In this document: piece by piece, positions 34,140-46,985 of the stretch
How positions within the stretch are numbered: position 1 is the stretch's first letter
Layout of the letters: each line of letters opens with the position of its first letter
Assembly: GCA_026413225.1 (NCBI GenBank)
Contig: CM048572.1
Span: 5,332,001 to 5,396,000, forward strand
Direction of reading: 5' to 3'
Length of the DNA: 64,000 nt
Source: Otis tarda
Taxonomy: Eukaryota; Chordata; Aves; Otidiformes; Otididae
Notes under the pieces: generated by a model
Databases searched by the model: none
Told to the model about the DNA's origin: nothing
What the model saw: only the letters and a program-made list of their open reading frames with translations
Position numbers and translations under genes: made by a program

Positions 34140-35560
34140 GAGTCAGCTCAGTGCCGAACATCCAGGGCACTGATGGTGTTAGTGGGTGCCGATCCTGATT
34201 ATCTGGAGGAACCCGACAGGCGAGGCACACGGTTTGTGTATCCCATCGCCCGCGTGGCACGGCTGCCCCGCCGCTCCCTGCAGCAGAGATGTTTAATGGC
34301 AGCACTTCGCAATACTGAGCGTGAGCTCCATCACATCATCATCACCCACTGACACAGGGTCTGCACCGGGTTGTTAAATTCCTTAAGTATTTATTGAAGC
34401 CAGTAGTGCCTCAGGCTCCATCCCCCCACCTTCCACATACCTAGCTGAAAATTACTGCCAGCCTCTGCCACTGACCCTTACAGGAAGCATTGAACCGATC
34501 CCCCCTGACAAACACAGAGCAATGGCTCAGCCTTGCCGAATGACCCTCAGTGAGGTCGACTTGACACCGTAGGCAAGGATTGATTGCAGGTAGCAGGTGA
34601 GACCCTTTCACTTGACTGCCTCCGGGACCTGGTCCAGCGCTCTACGCTCCAGGCAAGATGCGGTGCACGGGGATGGGAGCCCCAGTTCCTTTTATTGGGG
34701 CGACCTGGCCACTAATTATCTTTTTCACCTTATAATTGCTGGGTGCATCAATGCTTTTCCTTGCACACAGTTATTGGGGAGCAGCAGAAGTGCTTTGTGC
34801 CTCCCTGGGCAAAAATGGAAATAAGCACAACATCTCTGCTTATCGCCCCACTCCTCCCTGATTGCCCGTGCTGCAGCTCCATCGATCTGCGGTGAAGATA
34901 CTCCCCATTTACACCACTGCCCAGAAAGAGGGAATTTGATTTGAGGTAATTGTTGTCCGATGCAGTCAATCGGGCCTCTATCCAGCGCTTTATGGGAGCA
35001 ATATTACAGCGGTAGTGATTTTGCTGTTGCAGTGAATTGCATCAATATACGCTGGAACTGATGTGTTAGGATCAGGAAAGTGACATTTACTGCAGTAAAG
35101 GGAGTACGTATTTGGCCCCAAATTTAGCTGGGAGTCGAGAGACATAATTCTATCTTCATCTGGAATCATTTATCCCAGCTCTAGGTCTTGCCAAGATAAA
35201 TAAGCGCTTCTTCATGCTCACATGTTAATGCTGTTGTGACGAGCAAAGGGTTCATTTATTTTTTAATCGCTGTTCAAATTAAGCTGTTAAAATCAGAGAG
35301 AAACCAAAATTCTAGGGACCTGGGTATGATACAGGTTTTTATCTGCTCTCTGTAGGCTAATATGGGGAGGAGGGTACATTTCTTCCTAATTTATATTAAA
35401 ATTACATGGAGGACAAAGAAAAAGAGAGACAGAAAATGCCAGGTCTAAATCTGGTCGAGGTTCTGAATCCCAAATCAAAGCAGCAAGGCATCCTCCGCAA
35501 TAAATGTTTTATGAAGAGCGCACACAGCATGGTAATGCCCACAGAAATCTGACAGTTTTC
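34140..35560. promoter_or_regulatory. CpG-retaining, conserved-looking block (candidate regulatory region)
   Basis: A GC-richer patch at 34180-34310 has about 12 CpGs by hand count. The AT-rich DNA that follows also keeps CpGs: about 14 in 34801-35280, scattered singly inside AT-rich words such as those near 35013, 35050, 35107 and 35268. Methylated vertebrate DNA normally loses such CpGs, so retention suggests purifying selection or an unmethylated, active state. The sequence is non-repetitive and holds GATAAG-, TAAT- and ATCAAT-type motifs. No frame resembles an exon. This is the strongest enhancer candidate here, but the role is inferred. Confidence 0.4.
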
Positions 35561-38500
35561 TCTGCTTTCCTTCTCTCTGCTCTACTTTTCCATCCGTGCG
35601 TTAGGTCATACAATTGAGCCTTGTTGCTCCTGTCCTTGCCTGTGGTCCCTGATTCATCACTTTTCAGACATCACTTCGCCTTGTCTGGAAGAAGCAAGCG
35701 GGAGAGACACAACTTTCCCTGATTTTCCTCGTCTGTTTGTGCTTCTGCTTCCAATTTACTTGCTGCTCTTTTTCACTCCTTTCACCCTGTCTCTCCCGTT
35801 GTGTTTCTTTTCTTGCTACCATTTCATTGTTTAGCGTCATTTGGGTGGAAAATGACCCCAAGGTGCATTGGGGAGGAGTCCTCGTACTGCTGAAGTGGTC
35901 GACCCTGACCTTGACTTCCCTGGGCATCCTCTGTAGGTGTCTGCAAGCCTGCTCTTTTGCAATGGTCCATGCATTTCTCCCTGGTAGTGGAAGTTGTGGG
36001 TTTGAGGTGCCTCGAAATATCCTCAAGAGTCCGAATGTCTCATTCTAGGGCCTAGAGCAATCCCCCACGTGCTCGCTATTGCTCACGGTGAGACTTTGGA
36101 GAGGGAACAGCTCGCTGCTTCCATGGAACACCGGTGTGTTATTATCCAGTGATTTCCTGACTTTGTTTAGGCATCTGGGGCAAGCCGTGACTTTGCTGTC
36201 TTTTAACAAGCTTTTCTAAGGCCCAAACTGCTGAGGTGTTTTTTTGAAAAATCACACTGTTTTGTTTCTTGTTTTCAATGTAAAGCACAGCTAGGGATGA
36301 AGAATCTCCCCCTTGGTAGATGGGTCCTGCGATGCATTGTCTTTCCTGTCGGAAATGTGCTCCTCTTTTCATGTAAGCCTAGTCATAGTCATTATTTTTT
36401 ATTTTAATTCAGCTTTATCGGAACTCCTTCATCACAACTAATTTAAAAATATGAGGACCCTCTTCCAATTTTTTTCACCCAGCCGCTTACCACACAGTGT
36501 CAAGTGGCAGAGCAGAGAGGATTCTCCACTGCAGTTCCATCCTTTCTTGAGTTTTGCTCTAGCCTCCTTCCTTTTGTGTACCAGAGAGGATACAAATTGC
36601 ACAGGCAAAGCTGGATATAAACTCTCTTGCAATGGACCAGAAGATGCCAGAAATGCCACCAGGCCAGGAGAGGAATCTCAAGCTGCAAACACCTTCAGCA
36701 TCCTGTCCTGTGTCACAGCCTGACCTCCGCTCCCTCCCCAGACGAGGTGGAATTTCCACCCAGCCCCCAGCCCAATTCATGTTGGCACAGCAGTAAGCCA
36801 ACAAAGCCTGCTAGACATACTTTTGCAAGGAAATAAAAATTGAAATTCGGTATATTTACTGCAAATGACAAATGAGAGTATAAAGCTGAGTAGAGAAATT
36901 ACCCAGGGAAAAAAAAATATCCCCCCAGGAATCAGATCGTATTTGAGACTGTAACTGGATCAGACAAGCCATAGCCAGTGAAACTACAGAAAGTCATCGT
37001 GCACTGAAGAGCTGCAAAACACGGATCCGTGGCGGCTCTACCCAGCCTCTCCCGCATGCTCTCTCCTTGGCCTCTGAAACGCGTGTTGTGCTCTCCTTGG
37101 ATTTGAAGTTAGACCAATTTTAAAGAAGAGTATGCTTGTCCTGAGCGTGGCTGTGCTAGAAATGGCACGTTATTATGAAAGCGTGTTTTCAAGACGTGGG
37201 CAAGGTCTGCGGCGGACTGTCCAAATGATTTTTTGACAGGTCAACATTTCCACAGCTGGCACTGCAGAGTGAAGGATTCTCAGGCTATTGAATATTTATA
37301 ATCACTTGATGAACTAGATTTTGCATTAATTATACCAAAATTATCAACCGAGAACAGGCTGGGTTAGGTTCACAGCTCTGCCTTGAGAGCTGCTCTGTGA
37401 GACATTTCATCTCTCAGCTTCTCAGCCCTGTTTTCCGAAGATGAGGCATTGCTTTTTCCTTTCCTCTGTACTTGGTCTTACCTGCTCAGGTTGGTCTGGA
37501 CTTTTACAGTGTATTGTCTGAGTATCACCAAAGTGTTGTCCCACGTTCTTTTTCAACTTCCAAACAAAGCCACAACAAAATCCCAGTAATAACTGTGCAG
37601 GGAGTTTTTGCCATCGTAGGGTTTTTTTAGATTTTGCTTGTGTTACTCATTCTTCATAGTAAATCAAGGCTTTATCTAACAGTGGATCTAGAAAGCTTTT
37701 CACTCTTAGTTTTGTTAGAATTAATAATAACTATGTTATTTACATAAGCAGTGCTCTTTAGTGATCTGGTCACGCAATTATGGTTTGAGCCCATGAGGCC
37801 ATGGGCAGAAGAAGTCTATGAGCTGGGCTAGGAGGATGGAGAAATCTGAAAAGTGGAAAAGTAGAAGTAAAGCACCAAAATGAAGCAAAAGAGAAGAATC
37901 ACACAGAAGCCGGACACAAATTAAAAAACAGTGTAAAAAGATTTGAGGGCATTCTGACCTAAATAGAAAAGGATAAGTGAGAAGACTAAAGAGAAGCATG
38001 AACCATCCTAACTCCTCTCCCTGGTTTTGGGCTGGTACAATAGGCTGACTACAGATGGGTTCCTACAACATGTGGATATTGGCTTTATCTGGAATTTATG
38101 AGATTTTCGACTTACTGTCAGAGCATGATTTCCTCGTGCCTTTTCTAATTTTATTTTTTATTTTTTACTTTTTCTCAGGGCTGAATGGGTGCATGAAGGG
38201 CACATAAAGGTTTATGGCGTAAAAGCCCTAAATGCTTGCAAGCTTTTACTATTCTTCCAGGGCCTATAAATATTTTTCTTAAACCTTTTCTTCAAGGCAA
38301 TAAAAAATTAGTTTAGAGGTTAGCTGTGGGACACTTGACATGAGTCTCGCTCTAATCTCGTTTTGAGGTTAAGGAAAGAGGTAGAACTGAAACAGCCCAG
38401 ACTGCCAAAATATTGAAATAGATATTAGCGTGTCTACAGGCCATACGTATCTGTGGCATAGGAAGTTGTATGGATGTTGAAGAGACCAAGTACATATGCG

Positions 38501-41351
38501 TTAGACAGATGTTGCCCTCTCTCATAGGCATTCTGAGGTTTGCATTTTCAGTGGATTGTCCCCCTTTTTAAAGGGCATGGTTTGTACCCCAAAATATGGA
38601 CACACTCAGAACAAACCTCACAGATGGAAGTCGCAACAGTGCATGGTGCCGGGTGGCTGGGATGCAGCTGAGGAGCTCAGAGGTTCAGGCACTCAGGTTT
38701 GGAGGCAGGGATTATTTTCCGAGGGCAAAGTTACACAAAATTATACACAAAAATGAAGTTCATTTTTTTTTTCTTTAAAGGCAACAGAAAAACATTTTCT
38801 TGTACTCATTCCACTGGCAACCCAAGTCTGGCTACTCCAAAAATTGAGAGTTTAAGGAGGTACCTTTACACCGAGACTATCTTAATCACAATAACCTGAT
38901 TTCCACCTCAGTTTGGCCAGCCGCCTCTGCATATTTGTACAGTTTGCTATGAGCCTTCAGTTAGGGGCTTGCTTAGCTGTGCATCCTTGGGACAGCTTTT
39001 AGGAGGTGCTAGGAAAGCAATTAAGAAAAGCCAGTCTGTGGCCCAAAGGTTCAGATCCATTGCACAAGGCCCTTCACTGCCGTATGAGGGATTTATGTGA
39101 TGGATATCGCTGTGGCATGTTGTAACCACTCTGCGTGTAGCTGTGCTAATTCCCTGTCAGAATAAAGCAAATTAATTAATGCATGTTGACTTATGACTAT
39201 TTAAAAGATGTTCCTGGTCCAACAGCAGACATCCTTGTCTTCCTTCCCTTTCCCCTCCCTTCTGCATTTATCTCCTCTTGGTTTGCAACCCTAACCTGGA
39301 AGAACAGGAATGGTCCCTTCTGTCTGGCAGGTGACCAAGGATATCAGAGATTTGTCAGGGGTAACAGCGTCTGCCACTGCCCACGGGGCCACAAGGCTTC
39401 ACTTAGGTGCCTTCAGGAGAGAGGGCTGTGCTGGGGACAGGGATCGGCCGGTTGGAACTGAGCTCAGTTTTCCCCCCGATGCATAAGTCAGCAAGTACAA
39501 CGCCCACACAGGAAGCAGCGCTCTTCAGCAGAGCAGCCGTGTGAAACTCAGCAGTTTTGGTTTGCGAGGGTACATACAAAAATATTTTTGGTGTCAGTTT
39601 TCCTGGACAATTCCAGCTTGTGAAAATTGAAGGCAAGCACTAACTTTCCTGTTCCGGAGCAGTTGTTGCTGGAATGTCTGAAGCTTCTCGTTTCATCAGC
39701 GTTTCACAAAAATACCCCGAAAACAGGAGACTTTCATGGGAACGGTCCTGAGGGCCCTCAGCCTGGAGGTGTAGGAGGCTTGCAATAACACAGCCATTCA
39801 TTTAAAAGATTGTTTTGGAGGTAAACCCATTTCCCATGTAGATGTCCATACTGAGACAAAAAGAGGAGAAAAGTGTCTACCTCATAGGGGTTCTTTTATA
39901 CAAGAAAGCCCATTTTTAGTGAGAAAAAATGTCATTAGATTTGAGTAGCAGGCATTTCTCTAGGAAAGCTGATATAAACATACATAGCTGTTAAAGATTT
40001 AATGAGATCCCACCATTTATCTAATGAGATCACACAGGCTCTCCTCTCAGCACCTCCTCCTATGCTGAAATCAAGCACCTTCTCTGCTCTAACTAGGCCT
40101 CCAGATTAATATTGACTTGGAGTAACTGATCATTCAACACGACTGCTAATTTGTTAGTGGAGCTATCCCAGGGTCTTGCTCCAAGAGATATGAAAACAAT
40201 AACCTTGTGACCAAGAGACAGGCCTGATGTTTTCACTGCTAAATTGTTGAAAGGGTGTTTTGTGTGAAGGAAAGGTGAATGAGTCATCAAGCAAGGGGTT
40301 ATAGGGTTAGTGCTTCTGAAAAGAAAGGAAAGGAGAAAAAAAATAACCCAAATTATCTTTCCCTAATACAAATCAGAAAATTGATAGGGGAGGAAAAAAG
40401 TAAATATATACAAAGCGTACCAGAGGAATGCATCAATGTACAAATCACACAAATTCTGGGCGTCACTATTAAAAGTTTGTGCATTCACAGGCACACACAT
40501 GCTTTGTCATACACACATGTATGCATCACTAAAGCACTGATGTGCAGCTTCCAAATAATTGCCTTTTAATAACAAAAATGTGCCCCATTCCAGTAATGAC
40601 AACTGCAGCACAATCAAAACCAACTGCAGAAAAAAACAAAAATCATATTTCAAAGAAACACTGGAGATTAGCCTGTGGCTTTCACTAAACTGTGTCTTTC
40701 TGATTCCTGCTGGGTGACACAATGGGCTGGCTTAATGCAGCCTGGCCTCTGAGCTCAGCCCTACAAGCCTTGGTTCCTTGCAACAGCATCCTCACTGTCT
40801 TCCAGATTTTCAAAGCTGCACATATTCTGTACAATATAAAATATCCTCCTCTTTCTCTGCCCTGTTTGTCCGCGGCACATCTGTATGCCTCATCTCCCTG
40901 TTTATTACAAGTCCTCAGACTCTTTTGTGCATGTATTCCTTTCAACATCTGCAAAAGAAATCATTTCTCTTAGAAACAGTGTAAGGGTCGGGGAGTATAC
41001 ACAATAGCTGGAAATACTGTTTAAGGCCCAGAGGGGAGAACTTTTTTTCTGCTATGAAAATGTGCTGTTGCATTGCAATGAAATATTCAAACTCAACCCC
41101 CTTCACTCCTACCCCCCCAAGAGAAAAAAAAAAGAGAAAATGCACAAGGTGGAACAAGCTCATCTAAAGCAAAATATACTTGAGAGAACAGATGTGGCAA
41201 AACAAAACCCATAGCTTTCCATGAAGAGCTGCCAAAAATAACATTGGCTCAGCAGGCATGTGATCTTCAGAGGAGTTTGCTACTTGAATGAGTCAGAATG
41301 GTGATTCCATTTTTACCTCTTCAGTGAACAGGAAACATATTCTCCTTGAGC
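35561..41351. other. Unique noncoding stretch, mostly featureless
   Basis: About 5.8 kb. A conserved-looking section at 37225-37350 contains the dyad TTGAC-AG-GTCAA (37233-37244). The sections 35660-36030 and 36440-36840 have overlapping frames on both strands without recognisable products. Short A/T runs occur at 36240-36250 and 38764-38775. No repeat family or RNA gene that I can support. Confidence 0.5.
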
Positions 41352-41394
41352 ACCAAATTCTCCTGCAGAGGCCCAGTTACACTGGATTATATCA
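41352..41394. repeat. Old sauropsid interspersed repeat scrap
   Basis: CCAAATTCTCCTGCAGAGG, then CCCAGTTACACTGGATTATA, resembles 'ccaaattctgctctcagttacactggtgtaaat', an old archosaur/turtle repeat pattern. Short match, assigned from recall. Confidence 0.4.
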
Positions 41395-43302
41395 GTAGGC
41401 TTTGCAGGTGCTGAGGCAAAGTGGAAAGTATGTAATGGTTTCCTCTAGTTTGAGAAGTGATGCTTAATTGAGGCAAAACCCAAAAGGTCATCTAGAAGTA
41501 CATGTAAAAGCAGATACCTGTGTATACATAGCTGAAATGAGGAGCTAGAAGAGGAAGGGGAAAGTAATCTAAAATACCTTCTTCCGTGAAGAAAGAGTTG
41601 GGCTCTGCCCAGAAAATGTGTTTTATTCCAGGATGCAGAGCTTGCAAACTGTATGAAAAGGAGTCTATGAGGCGGCTGGTCTCACTTATCCAGCCCATGT
41701 CCTTCGGCTCGTTGTCTTGAATGAAAACATTTTGTCTTAGTTTTTTGCAGAGAAAGGGTGTGCCAATAGCCTCAGAAAGTTTCAGGTTTTGGTAACCAGC
41801 TGATGAAAGCTGAGTTTCTGTAAATCAACATCTATGTTCTAGTTACTGAAGTTTTATTGTGAGCAAGCAAAATATATTTGATTTCCATGCCTCTGGTGGA
41901 GTTTGCAGAACTTTTGTCTCAGTATATCATCCTTTGTCCAGTAAAATTAGAAAATGTGGAGCTGGAGTTGATAAGAAGGATAAAAAAAAGAGTCACACAA
42001 TGGAGTCTTTGCAGTCTCTTTTTCTTTAAGAACTGTATTGAAATGAAAAAAAATAAAAAGAGTTTCTTGAAAACTCTCTCAAGTGCCTTCCATATCTCTA
42101 GGAAGGATCATTTTAATCTTGCAATAACTAAGCATATGATATCCCAGCTCCCCTGAGGGAACCACAATGATCTTATTTGCATCTTCCCATTCAAGTATTG
42201 TCAGGTTTCCTGCGACATATTTGGGAGATAGTTCTTGATGTTCCCGAAATATGTTGCCCACATTGTCTAGTGCAATACCACAAAGAGTGGAAAGAAGTCC
42301 AGTTGTAGAGCTGGTTGATTGTAGGCCTGGTAGATATTCCACCAAGAATAAAGATACAGTGGGACTTGGGAAGTACTGGCCAGTTGGGTCCTGGGAAGAT
42401 TACCTCATTAATTAAAAAAAAAAAATAGTATTGATGTTTTGGATGCAAGTACTGAAAAGAGCAAAAGTAATGGATCATGTGCCAACTCCAGACAAAAGAA
42501 GTCTCTCATCAGACATCTGAAGTTGTGCTGTTTCTGTTGGAGATTTCAGTAACTTAAGTTGAAGTCCATTGCCAAGACTTTGAAAACCAACTGTTGGTAA
42601 GAGAAGTTCAGAGGCTTTAGCAGAGCCCAGTTTTCCCAGAGTTTGAGTATTCAGCAGTTTCTAAAGATCAGGCCAAGAGCTTTTCAAATTAAGAAAACAT
42701 ATCTGACAATTCATGACTGGAAAATGTGGTGAACATAGGGCTGTAGGTGCTCACGTCTTCAGTAAATCAGTCCAAGGTTCCCTCAAGTTAGAAACCTGAA
42801 GTTTCCAGAATGAGAAGTCTCTCTGGAAAATGTTAGGCTCAAATTCTGTTTTCGCTTTTTTAGCTATTAACATGAGATGAAAAATATTGTATAATGACTA
42901 AATATGATTATTATGTAATGGCTCATTGAGCTGAGAAAGTGGAATAATATGTGGGAAATAATAGTGTCGTGCTAGAGGTGAGGCACAGTTCACTTGTGAA
43001 AAGGCAATGACAAAGTTGTCTACCACTGGCTTTCTAATTTAAGGCAGCCTCTTGATACAAAAAATAGCAGCTGTTCTGTGACACTGTGGCTTTGCATCTC
43101 CTTATTGAAAGATTTGTGTATTTGTGTTACTCTTTAATTATTTAAATACAAAGCTAATCTTTTAGCACTCAGAGGAGATAAAAGAAATCAGAAAGCACCT
43201 AGGATTCCCAAACTGGTCAGTCCTTCTTCTCCACAAAATTCTGTTTGAAATTAATTTCTTCTTATTTTCTTTTTTAGATGTAAGAACTGAATTCAGTTTT
43301 TG
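41395..43302. other. Noncoding stretch with an unrecognised overlapping frame pair
   Basis: Two minus-strand frames overlap in different registers: 42079-42345 (88 codons) and 42191-42478 (95 codons). The first has globular-looking composition, with alternating hydrophobic and charged residues and one NxT sequon, but I cannot assign it to any family. A decayed coding fragment is possible, and chance is equally plausible. Confidence 0.35.
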
Positions 43303-43338
43303 TTTTTTTTAAAAAAAAAGAAAAAAAAGAAAGAAAGG
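43303..43338. repeat. T8A9 run followed by A/G-rich simple sequence
   Basis: T8 directly followed by A9, then GA8, GAAAGAAAGG. Simple sequence that can fold back on itself. Confidence 0.85.
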
Positions 43339-45969
43339 CCATTTCTGTCAAAATCTAGGTTGTCTTCACAGCAAGATTTTGTATCTAAACAATGTAAACA
43401 AAACTTCCTTTCTCTTTAATAGAGCATCTGGAAATGAAGTCTGTGCTTACTTATCAACTCGTGTCACAAAACCCCAGTTCTTCCATAGCTTCCATGGTCT
43501 TGCTTTTAGGTATCCGTGCACCTTCCCCTTTCCATCTGGCACCATGCAGACTGTTTCACTTCTCCATCACTGCGCCAAAGCGAGCCATACATCTGGACGT
43601 TTTGACGGACCTTAATCTCCAAGAGAACAGAGGAAGGGTCTGTTCAAAAAAAGATCAAAGACCAGTCACCTCTGGGGACAATATAGCAAATTTTCTTGGA
43701 AAATTTGTGGCCCAGCATCTTCTGTCTGGTCATGATGGGTGTCAGCTGCTTACAGGAGAAAATATAATCACAACACCTATATATACATATATCGTGATTT
43801 GATAACAGGATCATTCATTATATCTGCAATTTTCGCTCCTTTGGTTTAAATTTAAAACAAAGCAGAAAGTTGCTCTGTCTCCCAGTTTATCAAACACAAA
43901 TGGGTGTTGTCATTAATTCCTACACATTACACGACTGCTGAGATATTTTTATACAACATTAAAATTATTACGTAATGTTCTGACACATAATGACTGATTC
44001 TTCACTGGTGCCTAAGTACCTCACAGAACACTTGGGTGGCATCAGCTGATTGCTGATACGCTCAGACTCTTAATTATATTTTTTTTTTTTAAGGTGGATC
44101 CTTTTGTTTTACGCCAGGTCTTTGATTCTTCTTTCACATTTAGAGGCAACATAGCATTTTATAGGTCGATTCTTCTTTGTTCTCCTCTGTAAAAGATAAT
44201 TCTTCTAGCAAATAATTTTCTGTTAAATTTTATAGTCCCATATCTTGGCAACTTCAAGGACATATTTCTCCACAGATATGAATCAAAGGAGGACTGAGAG
44301 ATGACCCAGAAGAACAGACTCCTGAAGAGTTGCTATCATGACAGAGCATTTTCCCAGCTCTGGTGTAAGGCTCCATCTCCAGACAAAGTTTTGACAGAGT
44401 TTTATTGTTGGTCTCTGCTGATCTCTGAAAGCTCTGATTTTCCTGCCCCTATATTATATTCACAGAAAGCTCTATTGGCATTTTTTTTCAGAAAGCATCA
44501 CTATAAGGCCAGTATATCTGAAGACAAGCGTACCATGTACCCAAATATACTATTTTTACATTATCAAGATGTTGAAGAACTGCGTTTCTCCCCTCTTCTC
44601 CTAATTGCAAGCTCAGTCGCAGCCTGCACAGCAGCTGGATGGTAGATGAACCTCTGGGTAGCCAGAATGAACTGCATTCCTGGAAAATGATGAAACCAAG
44701 GATTCATCTTTCATTCCCACCGCCCTCATTAGCAGACAGCAGTCACTTTTATCACTCCGAATATATTAGTCAGAAGGCTCTCACCACACTGGGGCTTCAC
44801 AGTGCTGGATGCTGTATAAACACTCAATGTGTGCGTTCCTTCCATGCAAAGGATGAGAAAATCGTTACATCCTTGCCCCAGGCACCTCCCCTTTCCTAAG
44901 CCACCCTCTCCACTCCCCGTGTGCATCTCCTGTTAATCATGCCATAGATCTCAGCGACTGGTGGGGATTCAATAAACACAGGTCTGATGCACGTTGATAA
45001 GAGAGACTCACAAAACAAAACAAGCGAAGAGAAGAAAAACTCACTTCCTCTTTAACCCCCCCACAGCTCCCCTCAAAGGAAGTCTCATGTGCTTGAAGGT
45101 GCAATTGCTTTTCAAGACCCAACGAGCAATTTTTCTGCCCCACTGTGAAGTGAAAAGACCCCAGCCCCATAAGTTCAATCAGCATGAGGCAAGCTTCAGA
45201 AAATCGAGAGATGTATTACTACTAATAAAAACAAGAACATGTTTTACTCTTTTCTTTCAAAGTTTTGAGGCTAAAGTGACATTAGGAACTCAACAGTGTG
45301 GCTGGAAATTCGAGGGGGAGGATTGCCTTTTGCAGGAAAGCTGAAGTTCCTTTGTAGTTAATTATATCTGTGGGAGCCGGGGTTAAACCTAACATGCAGG
45401 TTAATGCAGGGCATATCCTCAAGCTGAGGGGGGCTGCAGTATGGAGGTTCTCATGCCAGGAAAACCCCCCACTTCTGCTCATAGCAAATGTGCCTTTTTT
45501 AACCCCAGAAGGTCTGATTTGCACCATATTTCCTGCTAAAAATCAGCCACCTACTGCAGTTGCCCTTTTATATCCCTGCTCCAGGAGGAGACAGACTCAG
45601 ACATGTTCTGGGAGGAACAGGCTGCGAGTCTGTCTCTGACACCTCCCTGAAATACAGCGCTTCAGTAAGCACCTCTGCCGCAGGGCATGGCTGGTTTCCC
45701 CCATCCAGCCAGCACGTTCTAGGAACGCCACACCCCACCCACGGGCTCAGCCTCTTCCAGCACCCACTGGTGCCGCCCAGGTAAGTTGCCATCTCCGAGA
45801 CAGGCTGGGCTTATCTGCCACAGACTCAGGCTCCTCACGCATTCTACGAGGCTGAGCGATGCCTGCTCCATCGCTTATCCTTACTGGGAAGGGAGCTTCT
45901 TACATGTTTTGTCAGTGCCTCACTTTTAAAAACATGTGTTTACTTGTATTTCCAGAGGGGAAGGACAAT
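43339..45969. other. Unique noncoding stretch, nothing recognised
   Basis: Contains a T-run near 44081-44090 and a GC-richer section at about 45590-45800, where frames on both strands lack stops. No gene or repeat that I can support. Confidence 0.5.
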
Positions 45970-45974
45970 AGTGT

Positions 45975-46185
45975 GGGAGCTGGGTAAGCCAAGGTTCAGT
46001 TCACCATTCTAAGAAACACCTCTTGAGTGACCCTGCAGTGACATAATATTCCTGTATCCCAATTTCCTACCTCTAAAATGAGAATAGTAGCTGCCTTGAC
46101 TGAGAGGTGTGATGGAAGGACACGGAATAACATTTATGAAGTGTTTGAATACCACAATCGGGAAGGAAAGAGAGCATAGAAGCAC
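45975..46185 (+). repeat. MIR-type SINE remnant, near full length
   Basis: In order: GGTTCAGTTCACCATTC (45994-46010), GTGACCCTGCAGTGACATAA (46027-46046), CCCAATTTCCTACCTCTAAA, ATGAGAATAGTAGCTGCCTT (46079-46098), then TGAAGTGTTTGAATACC and GGAAGGAAAGAGAGCATAGA (46160-46179). These track the MIR B-box-like head, core and L2-like tail. It is the most complete MIR copy in the window. Many substitutions show great age. Confidence 0.75.
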
Positions 46186-46931
46186 ATTTGATGACAGATT
46201 TATGTTTCCTTTACAGTCATATGTATGAGCTGTTCTTTGTGCCATGCTTCATCTATGGACCCCAAGACTGAAAATTCAATGGCTGCATCAAAGGAACCAG
46301 ATTCCTTCCTAAAATGAGTGAAATGGCATGCAAATCCCTTAATAGTCTGGCTAAGGGTGGTATTGTGCTCCCTGACGGACAGGGCAAAAAAGCAAGTGAA
46401 ACAAGTTTGGATGATACCACACTAGATACGAGTGATACTGGCATGTGTGATGGCATCATTAAACAAAATTTTACTTCCAGAAGCTCCACCTGGGGTAGTC
46501 ATACTACAGCAGGAAAAAAAGACATGAATTAAGGTACCTAAACCTGCAACTTCTGCGTCTCCCGGGTTATAGATAGATCAGAGTATGTGCGTTTTTTTTT
46601 TTTTTCTGGAAGATGTGGAAAAGGTCTTTCATTCCAGCAAGAAACAAAAGCAAAGATGGTCATGAAATGAAACTCTTGGAGTTTCATCAATCCAGATTTT
46701 AAGGGGCTTTGGAAGAATTCAAGTTCTCACAGGGAGGCTAGCAGGCAGAGATCAGCTGTAAGTGATAGAATTAGATGTTACATATATAAAATTATCCTTT
46801 GAAAAACAAATGTCCCATTCCCCGTGCAAATCCCCATGATGCATCCTGACAGAGGCCCAGCAGCGTCCTCAGCACAAGGCAAGACAGTGCTCGACAGAAG
46901 CGCACTTGGCCAGAAGGACAGAATAATTTTT
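46186..46931. other. Unique noncoding stretch, nothing recognised
   Basis: Includes a T-run at 46591-46605. No gene or repeat family recognised. Confidence 0.5.
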
Positions 46932-46985
46932 CCTTGATTTCAGTGGGAGCTGCATCCACTTGCAGCCCGATAAATCTGGTCCCGA
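46932..46985. repeat. Old sauropsid interspersed repeat scrap
   Basis: CCTTGATTTCAGTGGGAGCT, then GCATCCACTTGCAGCCC and TAAATCTGGTCCCG, follows 'cattgacttcagtgggagctgcaggcactcagc...aatcaggccc', the same pattern as at 17.05 and 56.8 kb. Confidence 0.45.

Noticed and set aside
37395-37450. Possible MIR core (CTCAGCCCTG then GATGAGGCA)
   Set aside because: Only a loose resemblance, with block order and spacing not convincing.
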